This document shows positions 42,629-51,903 of a stretch of 64,000 bases of DNA, in pieces. A program made the translations under genes and the position numbers. Position 1 is the first letter of the stretch. Each line of letters opens with the position of its first letter. The notes beneath the pieces are model-generated. The model saw only the letters and a list, made by a program, of their open reading frames with translations, was not told where the DNA came from and did no database searches. The stretch comes from Deltaproteobacteria bacterium (GTDB taxonomy: Bacteria > Desulfobacterota > Syntrophia > Syntrophales > UBA5619). The stretch covers positions 1-64,000 of the forward strand of contig JAKAFS010000006.1 of the NCBI GenBank assembly GCA_021817825.1, in the 5' to 3' direction.

Positions 42629-43879
42629 ATGAAGGAATCATCTAAGACACCTTGGGACATCGAAGGAAAGTGGTCTGTTTCGCCTTATGGATGGGCAGAA
42701 GAGGTGCGCAAGGAATTTCCCCTGATGCCTAAAAAGATCCTCATCCGCGACGACACCTTCCGGGAAGGCGACCATTGCATCGGATATCGCATGAGTTTCG
42801 AAGACAAGATCGAGCTCCTGCGCCTCGCCGTGGAAATGGGGGTCGAGGAGATCGACATCGGCGGTCCCACGCTGCACCAGACCGAATACAATCTGACCGG
42901 CGCCCTGAAGTCTTCCGGTATCAAAGTTCGCAAGACGGCCCGCATCTTCGGTAACAAAAACGCTGATTTTCGGCGGGAAATCGATATGTGCATGGAAGCC
43001 GGCGCCGACAACCTGCGCATCGTTCTGATGTATCTCAACGAGCAGAAGGTTCTCGACGAGCTCAAGAACCTTCCCGCCCTCTTCGACTACGTTCACAGCC
43101 AGCACAAGACCACCATCAGCTGGGCGATCTCGGACACTCCCCGGGCCCCCATGCATCTGATCCGGAAGGTCTACGAAGACGGCCTGGCCGCCGGCGGAGA
43201 CAAGGCGGGAGTCAACGACACCTTCGGGATCGCGACCCCGACGGTGATGCGCTATCTGACCCGCGTGATTCGGGAGATCATTCCGCCGACGATGGACCTC
43301 AAGGCCCATTGCCACAATACCTACGGCTTGGCCACGGCCAACACCCTGGCCTGTGCCGAGGGAGGGGCCACGGAACTTGATTGCTGCATCAACGGCTACG
43401 GCGACGAGGCGGGCAATGCCTCTCTTGAGGAGGTGGCCGTGAGCCTTGAGGCGCTCTATGGTGTCGATACGGGGCTTGACCTCACGATGATGAACAAGTA
43501 TTCGCAGTTGGCCGTCGAGAAGGGAAAGATGCCGATCCAGGCCTTCAAGGCCGTCGTCGGTGAAAACGCCTTCCTGCGGCCGATGTTGATCTGGTCGGGC
43601 GTCAACATGGCCAAAGAGTCCTGGATGCTCCATGAACCGCTGGATCCGGACTGCGTGGGAGCGACCTCGACGGTGGTCTTCGGTCCGGCCCAGAGCCTGG
43701 AAGACGAACCGATCGAAGTGAAGTTCAAGGAAATGGGGATTCCCTGCACGCCGGAGAAGATCGTCAAGGCCCGAGCCGAGGCGGAGAAGATGCTCGCCGA
43801 AGAGAGGACGGTCAAGATCCGCGCCCACAAGTACGTGACCGAGGCGGAGTTCGAGGACATTCTGAAGAAGATCGGCTGA
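42629..43879 (+). CDS. DRE-TIM metallolyase (HMGL/2-isopropylmalate synthase family)
   Basis: 416 residues from ATG 42629 (AAGGAGA upstream). RDDTFREGDH near residue 37 is the DRE-TIM signature, and KAHCHNTYGLATANTLA near 228 has the metal-binding HxH followed by the GYGDEAGNASLEE block. No C-terminal regulatory LeuA domain, so it is closer to the HMG-CoA lyase or homocitrate/citramalate synthase size class. Forms or cleaves a C-C bond between an acyl-CoA or acyl group and a 2-oxo acid, which would fit a route that handles citramalate-like compounds. First gene of the 42.6-51.8 kb block. Confidence 0.85.
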   Translation: MKESSKTPWDIEGKWSVSPYGWAEEVRKEFPLMPKKILIRDDTFREGDHCIGYRMSFEDKIELLRLAVEMGVEEIDIGGPTLHQTEYNLTGALKSSGIKVRKTARIFGNKNADFRREIDMCMEAGADNLRIVLMYLNEQKVLDELKNLPALFDYVHSQHKTTISWAISDTPRAPMHLIRKVYEDGLAAGGDKAGVNDTFGIATPTVMRYLTRVIREIIPPTMDLKAHCHNTYGLATANTLACAEGGATELDCCINGYGDEAGNASLEEVAVSLEALYGVDTGLDLTMMNKYSQLAVEKGKMPIQAFKAVVGENAFLRPMLIWSGVNMAKESWMLHEPLDPDCVGATSTVVFGPAQSLEDEPIEVKFKEMGIPCTPEKIVKARAEAEKMLAEERTVKIRAHKYVTEAEFEDILKKIG

Positions 43880-43960
43880 TGGAGAGCTTTCCTTGCAAGC
43901 TGAGAAGGTGAAGAAGTTTAGAAGTTTGGATACCAAAACTAACAAAGGAGGATGAAGATT

Positions 43961-44392
43961 ATGGCGGACGTAGTGACAGTATACAAGTTGACCTTGGAGG
44001 GAGCGCACAAGATCATGGATGCCGTCTATAAAGCGGCCGGGGAAAAGGCAAAGAAGATGAGCGTGGCCATCGTGGACGACGGGGGGAACCTGATTCTCTT
44101 CTCCCGGTCGGACAATGCCGGCCTCACGACCCAGAGCGTCGCCCTCACCAAGGCACGCGCCGCGGCGATGACCCGCATGCCCTCGGGCAAGAAGAGCGGC
44201 TCCGGCAAGGAGAGAAGCGATCACCACGCCCTGGCGATCACGATGGCCTCCGGATTCGATCGCTTCTGCACCATGGAAGGCGGGATTCCCATCAAGGTGA
44301 AGGGCCAGGTGATCGGCGGGGTGGCCGTCAGCGGCGTGGGCGACAATGACCCGGATATCGCCGCGGCCGGGGCCAATATCCTCGACGTGTAG
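43961..44392 (+). CDS. GlcG/HbpS-family protein (DUF336)
   Basis: 143 residues from ATG 43961, nine nt after AAAGGAGG (the ATG at 43952 touches the RBS). Compact alpha/beta domain with SVAIVDDGGNLILFSRSDNA, ALTKARAAAM and GGIPIKVKGQVIGGVAVSGVGDNDP, all typical of the GlcG/HbpS (Haem_degrading) family. Members are often encoded beside catabolic operons for glycolate, diols and aromatic acids, with unclear biochemical role. Position here, between a DRE-TIM enzyme and an enolase-superfamily enzyme, follows that pattern. Confidence 0.88.
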   Translation: MADVVTVYKLTLEGAHKIMDAVYKAAGEKAKKMSVAIVDDGGNLILFSRSDNAGLTTQSVALTKARAAAMTRMPSGKKSGSGKERSDHHALAITMASGFDRFCTMEGGIPIKVKGQVIGGVAVSGVGDNDPDIAAAGANILDV

Positions 44393-44460
44393 GAAAAACC
44401 CAAGCCCTCTCCGACGCCAACAGGCATCAGGAGAAGAGGACAGGCGATTGGGAAGACGGC

Positions 44461-44488
44461 CCCGGCAGATCTGGACCGATCTGCCGGG
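44461..44488 (+). terminator. Hairpin between GlcG-like and enolase-superfamily genes
   Basis: CCCGGCAGATC, 6-nt loop, GATCTGCCGGG: perfect 11-bp stem 68 nt after the stop, followed by a second small GCCGC/GCGGC hairpin. No U-tract; likely an mRNA 3' end or processing hairpin. The 279-bp gap holds nothing else obvious. Confidence 0.45.
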
Positions 44489-44671
44489 CCGCCATCATGC
44501 GGCGGCGAAGGCCGGACCAAGTGAAGATTCAATGGAAGCGCTCCACAGCACCGTAGGCTGCGGCGAATCTTCGCCTCCCTTTAAAGAGGGATAAATAATG
44601 TCATTTTGCTCGCTTGCCCCTACGGACAAGCCGCGGGGAGTGCGTTCGCGGGCGGATTCATGGAGGATGAA

Positions 44672-45799
44672 ATGGACCAAAAGGTTATTGGGGCCGAGAC
44701 AGTGTTTCAGATCGCAAAAATACGCACCTGGCGAGCGATCCTGAAGAGAAAGCAGGTCTGGAAGACGGCGCGTTATACGAAGGGGGACATCGAGTCCCTG
44801 ATCGTCGGGTTGGAAGACAAGGAAGGCAACATCGGCTACGGTTATGTGCCGTCCATGTTCCTGGAAGGCGAATCCGCCCCCTCGGCCGAGGCGATCCTGT
44901 ATACGGTTCTGGCCAAGGTGCTTGTGGGCCGGGAGTATGCGGGACCCCAGATGGTGATGAGGGAAGTGGAGTCCTCGCTCTACCACAACCACCAGATCAA
45001 GTTCGCCGTCGAAGAGGCCATGCTCGATCTCATGGCCAAGAAGCTCAACACCCCGCTGTTCAATCTGCTCGGCGGGCTCTGTTTCCCGGAAATGCCGGTC
45101 ATGAAGGCCCTGACCCTGAAAACGCCCGAGGAAGTGGCGGCCGACGCCCTGAAGCTCAAGGAGAGGGGCTTCACCCATTGCAAGCTGAAGGTCGGCATCG
45201 ACCCCAAGCGTGATGTGGCGGCCGTGAAGGCGGTCCGCGCGGCCGTGGGTCCCGAATTCTTCATCTCCATCGACGCCAACCAGTCCTACACGCCCATGCA
45301 GGCGATCAACGTGATCAACGGCTGCGCCGATGCGGACCTCAATCTGGCCGAGCAGCCGATCCGGCGGGACGATCCCAAGCAGATGGCCTTTGTCCGGCAG
45401 CGGGTTTCCGTCCCGATCATGGCGGACGAAGGATGCCGGACCCCGATGGATGTGATGCGGCTGATCGAGGCGAACGCCGTCGACGCCGTGAGCATCAAGC
45501 TCTGGAACGTGGGCGGTTTCTTCAAGGGCAAGGAGATCGCCGCACTGGCGAGCGCGAACAACATCCTGACCCACATCGCCAGCACGCCGGCGAGCCGGCT
45601 CATGGAGGCCGGACAGCTCCACTTTGCCGCCTCCACGCCCACCATGTTCGGCGGCTGCGAGCTCGGCGAATTCGATCCCTTGCTCGAAGATCCGGCCTCG
45701 GGGCTGGATATCGTCGACGGCAAGCTCAAGGTGCCGATGGGACCCGGCTTGGGGATCAAGCTTGACCTCAGCAATGCCCGCGAGACGACACCTGCGTAA
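44672..45799 (+). CDS. Enolase-superfamily enzyme (muconate cycloisomerase subgroup)
   Basis: 375 residues from ATG 44672 (GGAGG five nt upstream; upstream in-frame ATGs overlap the RBS or add an unlikely tail). Capping domain then barrel with KLKVG (the KxK acid/base pair near 178), metal ligands in IDANQ, LAEQP and ADEG, and the second-face Lys in SIKLWNVGG. This set is typical of the muconate-lactonising/dipeptide epimerase subgroup. The reaction would be racemisation, epimerisation or lactone formation on a carboxylate; substrate unknown. Confidence 0.88.
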   Translation: MDQKVIGAETVFQIAKIRTWRAILKRKQVWKTARYTKGDIESLIVGLEDKEGNIGYGYVPSMFLEGESAPSAEAILYTVLAKVLVGREYAGPQMVMREVESSLYHNHQIKFAVEEAMLDLMAKKLNTPLFNLLGGLCFPEMPVMKALTLKTPEEVAADALKLKERGFTHCKLKVGIDPKRDVAAVKAVRAAVGPEFFISIDANQSYTPMQAINVINGCADADLNLAEQPIRRDDPKQMAFVRQRVSVPIMADEGCRTPMDVMRLIEANAVDAVSIKLWNVGGFFKGKEIAALASANNILTHIASTPASRLMEAGQLHFAASTPTMFGGCELGEFDPLLEDPASGLDIVDGKLKVPMGPGLGIKLDLSNARETTPA

Positions 45800-45912
45800 C
45801 AAAACAGAGTCCCGGATTCCGGCTCTCCCGCTCCTTGTGACCGGGAGAGCCGGGTCCGCTCCGGTTTGGGAACATCTTTAACTGAATACGGTTTTTTGAT
45901 AGGAGGACCAGG

Positions 45913-47349
45913 ATGCACAAACAGAGTGATTCCGCGCCAGAGGAAGCGACCCGCACCCTCTCCCGATTCATCGCCGAAGCCGATTATGCCCAGCTTCCCG
46001 CCGTCGTCACCGAAAGGGTCAAGCACAGCATCCTGGATACCCTCGGCATCATCATGCCGGCGAGCGTCTTGATGCCCGATCTTACGGCCGCCATCGATCT
46101 GCGCATCGAAGCGGGCGGCAAGGAGGAAAGCAGCATCCTGGCCTACGGCGTCAAGGCGCCCTGCTGGGAGGCGGCCTTCGCCAACGGCGTCCGGGGCCAC
46201 GCGCTCGATTACGCGGACGGCCATCTGGAAGCGGTCTTCCGGATCGGGATCAGCGTCATCCCCGGGGCCTTGGCCATTGCCGAAAGGATCGGCGGGGTCA
46301 GCGGCAAGGCGTTCATCACCGCCGTTGCCACGGGCGAAGAGATTCTCTGTCGTCTCGGCATCTCCGTCGCCCGCAAACGCAAGACCATGGGCCCCTGGCA
46401 TTCCGGCATCCTGCTGGGGAATTTCGGGGCCACCGCCTCGGCCGCCAAAGTCCTGGGCTTGAACGCCGATCAGACCGACCGGGCCTTCGGCATCGCCTTT
46501 CTGCAAACCGGCGGCACGGAAACCACCACGGCGCCGGATTCCAATATCCGCGGGATGTATGGCGGTTTTGTCTCCCAGACCGGCGTCCTGGCCGCCCTGA
46601 TGTCGCAACGGGGCATCCTCGGCCCCAAGGGTTGCCTGGAGTCGCCCGAGAATGGGTTGTTTGACGCCTATTATCGCGGCCTCTACGACCGGGAAGCCCT
46701 TATCGACCAACTGGGGGCGCGGTACGAAGTGGAGAACCTCAGCTTCAAGCCCTGGCCGGCCTGCGCCTTCACCCACCCCTATATCGGCGCGATGCTGGAT
46801 CTTCTGGCGGAAAACAAGCTCAGCGGCGAGGATATCGAAGAAATCGATGTCTATGTCGGGAAAATCAACTGGGCGCTCTGCGAGCCCATCGACCCGGACC
46901 AGGGAAAGGTGCCGACCACCACCAATGACGCCAAGCGCAGCATTCCTTTCAACGTGGCCGTCGCTGCCGCCCGGGGAAAGGTCTCCTTCGGCGATTTCAC
47001 CGCCGAAGGGCTTCGCGATCCCGAGTTGTTGAAGATGGCCAAAAAAGTCCGCCGCCTATCGGATCCGGAACTCGACGCCGACAATTTTGCGAAAGAGGGC
47101 AGTCAGCTCCCTCCCGGCAAGGTGGGGGTGAAGGTCAAGGGCGGGAAGCGCTACATCAAACAGGTCAGCGTGCCCTACGGCCATCACCTCAACCCCGTCA
47201 AGGGCCCCGACATCGTGGAGAAATTCCGGGACTGTGTGGCCTTTTCTCCGCGGCCGATTCCCGCCGCCGACCGGGAGCGGGTGATCGACATGATTCTCCA
47301 TCTGGAAGAGGTTCCCGATATTCGGGAGATCATCCGGTTGCTGGCCTGA
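45913..47349 (+). CDS. MmgE/PrpD family protein
   Basis: 478 residues. Family blocks HSILDTLGIIMPA, FANGVRGHALDYAD, MGPWHSGILLGNFGATASAAKVLGL and KPWPACAFTHPYIGAML are visible. MmgE/PrpD members dehydrate 2-methylcitrate or act on cis-aconitate and itaconate-like compounds. Together with the PrpR-type regulator this points to a 2-alkylcitrate or related tri/dicarboxylate substrate. RBS AGGAGG six nt before the ATG. Followed 24 bp later by the oxidoreductase gene. Confidence 0.88.
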   Translation: MHKQSDSAPEEATRTLSRFIAEADYAQLPAVVTERVKHSILDTLGIIMPASVLMPDLTAAIDLRIEAGGKEESSILAYGVKAPCWEAAFANGVRGHALDYADGHLEAVFRIGISVIPGALAIAERIGGVSGKAFITAVATGEEILCRLGISVARKRKTMGPWHSGILLGNFGATASAAKVLGLNADQTDRAFGIAFLQTGGTETTTAPDSNIRGMYGGFVSQTGVLAALMSQRGILGPKGCLESPENGLFDAYYRGLYDREALIDQLGARYEVENLSFKPWPACAFTHPYIGAMLDLLAENKLSGEDIEEIDVYVGKINWALCEPIDPDQGKVPTTTNDAKRSIPFNVAVAAARGKVSFGDFTAEGLRDPELLKMAKKVRRLSDPELDADNFAKEGSQLPPGKVGVKVKGGKRYIKQVSVPYGHHLNPVKGPDIVEKFRDCVAFSPRPIPAADRERVIDMILHLEEVPDIREIIRLLA

Positions 47350-47373
47350 TTTTGATATAAAGAGCGAGGGACC

Positions 47374-49233
47374 ATGCCGTACGGATACACGGGCAGAATT
47401 CTCTGGATCGACCTGACCGAAGGGTCGATCCGGGAAGAAACCCCCGATGAGAGCTTCTACCGCAGGTATGTCGGAGGACGCGGCATCGGCGCCTGGGCGT
47501 TGCTGAAATATCAGTCGGCCCGGGTGGATGCCTTCGGTCCCGACAACATCCTCGGATTTACCGCGGGCCTCCTGGTCGGCTTCCTGCCCGGAGCGACCCG
47601 CTGCTCCATCGTGACCAAGTCGCCGCTCACGGACGGCTGGGGGGATGCGAGCGTCGGCGGCCCCCTGGCCACGAAGCTCAAACAGGCGGGATTCGACGCC
47701 GTCTTCCTCAAAGGCATCGCTCCCCATCCCGTTTACCTCACCCTGATCGACGGCCAGGCCGAGTTGCACGATGCCCGACCCCTCTGGGGAAAAGGGACTC
47801 GCGAGACCCTTGATTTGCTGGCCGCCGAGACCCCGGGAATCCGTCCCGGCATCGCCTGCATCGGCCCGGCCGGCGAAAACCGCTCCTTGATCGCGGCGAT
47901 CGTTTCGACCCAGGGGGTGGCGGCCCGGGGCGGGTTGGGGGCGGTCATGGGGGCAAAGCAGCTCAAGGCGATCGTCGTGCAAGGGGCGGCCAAGCCCGAG
48001 GCGGCGGACGCCGCGCGGGCCAAGGCGCTACAGAAAGAGATCTTCAAACATCTCAGCACGAGCCCGATGATGCCCTTGGCGAAATTTCGCGGTCAGGGCA
48101 CCTGTGCGGGCTTTGAGGACAATGTCGTTTCCGGCGGCGCCCCCATCAAAAACTGGCAACTTTCCGGCGCCGAGGCCATGCCGACGTACACAAATCTCGG
48201 CAAGGTCCTGCAATACCGGACCAAGGAAACGGCCTGCCCCGGCTGTCCGATCGCCTGCAAGGGCCGGGTGCGCATCGCGGAGGGGCCTTTCCAGGGGGCG
48301 GAGATGGAAAAGCCCGAGTATGAAAGCCTCAATGCGCTAGGTCCCATGTGCCTCAACGACAACCTCGAAGGGGTGATGAAGGCCAACGATCTGTGCAACC
48401 ACTACGGCCTGGATACCATCTCCGCGGGAACGACCGTTGCCTTTGCGATGGAGTGTTACGAGCGGGGTCTCATCACCCAAAGGGATACCGGCGGCGTGGC
48501 GCTGACCTGGGGCAATATCGAGGCCACCCTGACCCTGATCGAACAAATGGCCCTCCGGCAGGGTTTCGGCGCGATCCTGGCCGACGGGACGCGCAAGGCC
48601 GCCGAGCGGATCGGGCGGGGCAGCGAGCGCTATGCGGTCCAGGTCCATGGTCGCGAAGTGCCGATGCACAACCCCCGCCAGTTTCCCGGAACGGCCCATA
48701 TCGTCGCCTACAGCTGCGAACCCAACCCTTCCAACCACGTCCCCAGCAAAGGGATCGGCAACATCGAACTCGCCAAGGACCTGGGGCCCTATCCCGAACT
48801 CAAAGGCGTGAAAGCGGAGATGGACGATTTTCAGGCCAAGCTGGACATCTACCGAAGGGGCCACTCCTGGTTCCACTTCGTCGAGGCCTGCGGCCTGTGC
48901 TCCTTCGTGATGAATACGGGCCTGCCGATCGTGGATGTGGTGCAGGCCGTCACGGGTTGGGACTTCACCGCCGAGGAATTGCTGTTGACCGGGGAACGGA
49001 TCCAGACGCTGCGGCAACTCTTCAATTTCCGGGAAGGGATCAGGCCCGCCGATTTCCAGCTGCCCGAGCGCGTCGTAGAACCGCCGCCCACGGGTCCCCA
49101 CAAGGAAAAAAGGTATCCCATCGATGACATAAGACGCACCTATTTTCAGGCGATGAGTTGGGACCCGGTGACCGGGCAACCTTCGCCGCAGCGGCTGCGT
49201 GAACTCGGTTTGGAGGGGATGATCGAAAAATAG
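47374..49233 (+). CDS. Aldehyde:ferredoxin oxidoreductase
   Basis: 619 residues, full length for tungsten/molybdenum AOR. N-terminal domain with GRILWIDLT and YVGGRGIGAW (pterin binding); [4Fe-4S] ligands in CPGCPIAC near 287-294 and the distal CGLC near 505-508. Oxidises an aldehyde to the acid with reduction of ferredoxin, oxygen-sensitive, so it supports an anaerobic lifestyle. Directly upstream of a ThDP enzyme that could supply the aldehyde by decarboxylating a 2-oxo acid. Confidence 0.9.
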   Translation: MPYGYTGRILWIDLTEGSIREETPDESFYRRYVGGRGIGAWALLKYQSARVDAFGPDNILGFTAGLLVGFLPGATRCSIVTKSPLTDGWGDASVGGPLATKLKQAGFDAVFLKGIAPHPVYLTLIDGQAELHDARPLWGKGTRETLDLLAAETPGIRPGIACIGPAGENRSLIAAIVSTQGVAARGGLGAVMGAKQLKAIVVQGAAKPEAADAARAKALQKEIFKHLSTSPMMPLAKFRGQGTCAGFEDNVVSGGAPIKNWQLSGAEAMPTYTNLGKVLQYRTKETACPGCPIACKGRVRIAEGPFQGAEMEKPEYESLNALGPMCLNDNLEGVMKANDLCNHYGLDTISAGTTVAFAMECYERGLITQRDTGGVALTWGNIEATLTLIEQMALRQGFGAILADGTRKAAERIGRGSERYAVQVHGREVPMHNPRQFPGTAHIVAYSCEPNPSNHVPSKGIGNIELAKDLGPYPELKGVKAEMDDFQAKLDIYRRGHSWFHFVEACGLCSFVMNTGLPIVDVVQAVTGWDFTAEELLLTGERIQTLRQLFNFREGIRPADFQLPERVVEPPPTGPHKEKRYPIDDIRRTYFQAMSWDPVTGQPSPQRLRELGLEGMIEK

Positions 49234-49272
49234 TTTTAACTTAAGTAGCCAAATAACGAATAAGAGGTGCTC

Positions 49273-50910
49273 ATGACTCAGATGACTGGCGGTAAAGCAA
49301 TCGTTAAATCGTTGATACTGAACGGTATCGATACTCTGTTTTGCATCCCGGGAAAGGAACTGGACCAATTCTTCGTCGCCCTTTACGACGAGCGCGAGGC
49401 CATCCGGGTGATCGCGAACCGCCATGAACAGGGCTGCGGCTACATGGCCTTCGGTTACGCCCAGTCCACAGGCAGGGTCGGGGCCTACGCCGTGGTTCCG
49501 GGTCCGGGCTTCCTCAACGCCTCGGCTGCCCTTTGCACGGCCTATGCAGGCAACGCGCCGGTGCTTTGCGTGACCGGCCAGGTTCCCTCGAAGCAGATCG
49601 GCCGCGGGGCCGGCGCCCATCACGAGATCAACGACCAGTTGGGGATCATGCGCAACCTGACCAAGTTCGCGACGCGCATCGAACACCCGGCCCTGGCGCC
49701 CGAGGCGGTGGAGCAGGCCTTCCGCGCCCTTTCCAGCGGCCGCCGAAAGCCGGCCGGAATCGAAATGGCGCCGGACATTCTGGCGATGTCGGCGCCGGTG
49801 ACGTTGCGCGCCCCCGTGCCGGCTCCCGCGCCGGTCGAACCGGACCCCGAGTTGGTCGACCAGGCCGCTGCCCTGCTGGGAGAGGCCCAGAATCCGATCA
49901 TTGTCGCCGGCGGGGGCATCTTCGGCGCCGAGGAGGCGCTGTTGGCCGTGGCCGAAACGGTACAGGCGCCGGTGTCGATGTCGCGGAACGCCAAGGGAGC
50001 GGTCAGCTTCCGCCACTATCTCGGCGTGCCCGAAACGGTCGGCCACAAGCTCTGGCCCGACGTCGATGTGGTCCTGGCGGTCGGCACCCGGCTCGATGAT
50101 CAGTACAAGCGTTGGGGCATCGGCAAGGAGGTCAAGGTGATCCGTGTCGACGTCGATCCGGCGGAGCTGGAACGGAACGGAAAGCCGGCGGTAGGCCTGC
50201 TGGCGGATGCCAAATTGACGCTGGTCGCTCTGGCGAACGCTTTGGGACGTCATAACCGCAAGCGGCCGTCGCGTAAAGAAGCGTTGGAAGGTCTGAAGGT
50301 CCAACTGCAAAAGGAATACGATCACCTATCCCCCCAAATCGACTACATCAAGGTGATTCGCGCGGAACTTCCCGACGACGGCATCTTCGTCGGCGAGGCC
50401 ACCCAGATCGCCTACGCCGCCCGCGTGGCCATGCCCTTCTACCTGCCGCGCACCTTCATCACCCCCGGTTATCAGGGAACGCTCGGTTATGGCTTCACGA
50501 CCGCCCTGGGCGCCAAGGTGGGCAATCCCGACAAACAGGTCATCTCGATCACCGGCGACGGCGGCTTCCTGTTCGGCGCCTCGGAACTGGCAACGGCTGT
50601 GCAGCATCGGATCGCGACGGTCACCTTGGTCTTCAACAACAATGCCTACGGGAACGTCAAGCGTGAGCAGATTGAAAAATACGGCGGGAGAGTGATCGCC
50701 ACGGACCTGAAGAATCCTGATTTCGTCAAACTCGCCGAGGCTTACGGGGCGCAGGGGCTCCGTGCGGAAACGCCGGAAGCCTTGGCAAAAGCCATTCGGC
50801 GGGGATTCGACCACGACGGTCCGACGATCATCGAGATCCCGGTTCCCGACGATATGCCCAGCCCCTGGCATCTCATCGACATGCCGAAGGCCGGCAAGGG
50901 CAAACATTGA
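49273..50910 (+). CDS. ThDP-dependent enzyme (acetolactate synthase / decarboxylase family)
   Basis: 545 residues from ATG 49273 (AAGAGG five nt upstream; a GTG at 49267 is less likely). Three-domain ThDP architecture: PYR domain with catalytic Glu in NRHEQGCGYMA near 50, central domain with IIVAGGGIF, PP domain with the GDGGF...NNN diphosphate-binding motif near 426-455. Lacks an obvious FAD-anchoring loop typical of acetolactate synthase. Likely a 2-oxo acid decarboxylase or carboligase. Gene order after an AOR suggests decarboxylation to an aldehyde. Confidence 0.85.
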   Translation: MTQMTGGKAIVKSLILNGIDTLFCIPGKELDQFFVALYDEREAIRVIANRHEQGCGYMAFGYAQSTGRVGAYAVVPGPGFLNASAALCTAYAGNAPVLCVTGQVPSKQIGRGAGAHHEINDQLGIMRNLTKFATRIEHPALAPEAVEQAFRALSSGRRKPAGIEMAPDILAMSAPVTLRAPVPAPAPVEPDPELVDQAAALLGEAQNPIIVAGGGIFGAEEALLAVAETVQAPVSMSRNAKGAVSFRHYLGVPETVGHKLWPDVDVVLAVGTRLDDQYKRWGIGKEVKVIRVDVDPAELERNGKPAVGLLADAKLTLVALANALGRHNRKRPSRKEALEGLKVQLQKEYDHLSPQIDYIKVIRAELPDDGIFVGEATQIAYAARVAMPFYLPRTFITPGYQGTLGYGFTTALGAKVGNPDKQVISITGDGGFLFGASELATAVQHRIATVTLVFNNNAYGNVKREQIEKYGGRVIATDLKNPDFVKLAEAYGAQGLRAETPEALAKAIRRGFDHDGPTIIEIPVPDDMPSPWHLIDMPKAGKGKH

Positions 50911-50938
50911 TCCAAAAATCGAAAGGAGATTGAAAACA

Positions 50939-51799
50939 ATGAAGACGAAGATTGTTGACATCCATCCCCATATCGTTTCTACCGATACGGAACGATACCC
51001 GATCACTCCCCTGGAGGGAAAGCAGTCGGAATGGTCCAAAAAACGGTCCGTAACCTTTGAAGAGATGATCGCCGCCATGGACGACGCAGGTGTGGACAAG
51101 TCCGCCCTGGTTCATTCGTCAACGACCTACGGCTATGACTGCTCCTATGTGGCCGACAGCATCGCCAAATTCCCCCAGCGGGTCACGGGGATTGCGTCGC
51201 CGAACATGATGGCCGACGATGCCGTCGAAAAGATCCGCTATTGGGTGAAGGAAAGAAATTTCGCCGGCCTGCGGTTGTATACGGCGGGGGGAACCCATGA
51301 AAAGCAGTCGGGTTGGATGGCGGATCCCAAGATTTTCCCCGGCCTGGAATATGCGCAGGAGCTCGGGCTCGCGGTCTGTGTTTCTTTGAAACCGGCAGGC
51401 ATCCCACAGCTGTTGGTGATTATCAAGAAATTCCCCAAGATACGCTTCGTCATCGACCATATGATGGAGCCGCCCATCGCCGAGGGGATGCCCTATGCGG
51501 GGTCGGAGTTCCTGTTCGATTTGGCGCAATACGGGAACGTGGTTCTCAAGATGACCACCCTCAACATCCGGGCCTCCCGCAAAGAGAAAGGATCTCCCGA
51601 GACCTTCTTCCCCCTGCTGGTGAAGAAGTTTGGCGCGTCCCGGATCGCCTGGGGTTCAAACTATCCCTCGGCGCAGGGGTCCCTGAAAGAGATGGTGGAA
51701 GAGGCGAAGGCGGCTCTGGCCTGTCTGTCGGAGCAGGATCGGGAATGGATCTTTGCCCGGACGGCTCAGTCGCTCTATCCCGCCCTGGCGGACAAATGA
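50939..51799 (+). CDS. Amidohydrolase-2 family protein (lactonase/decarboxylase-like)
   Basis: 286 residues from ATG 50939 (AAAGGAG upstream). Metal-binding DIHPH at residues 7-11, FVIDHMMEPP near 175 and the C-terminal AWGSNYPSAQG near 240. In many family members the last motif is GSDxP with a catalytic Asp; here it is Asn. Related enzymes hydrolyse 2-pyrone-dicarboxylate or similar lactones and decarboxylate aromatic acids. Last enzyme before the ABC importer genes. Confidence 0.82.
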   Translation: MKTKIVDIHPHIVSTDTERYPITPLEGKQSEWSKKRSVTFEEMIAAMDDAGVDKSALVHSSTTYGYDCSYVADSIAKFPQRVTGIASPNMMADDAVEKIRYWVKERNFAGLRLYTAGGTHEKQSGWMADPKIFPGLEYAQELGLAVCVSLKPAGIPQLLVIIKKFPKIRFVIDHMMEPPIAEGMPYAGSEFLFDLAQYGNVVLKMTTLNIRASRKEKGSPETFFPLLVKKFGASRIAWGSNYPSAQGSLKEMVEEAKAALACLSEQDREWIFARTAQSLYPALADK

Positions 51800-51903
51800 T
51801 CCGTAGTGCAGATGCATGTCCTCAGGGATATCCTTTCCGGTATCCCTGAGGGCCACGGAAACAGAACTGCTGGATACAGAAGACAAGGATAGGCGGATTA
51901 GAT

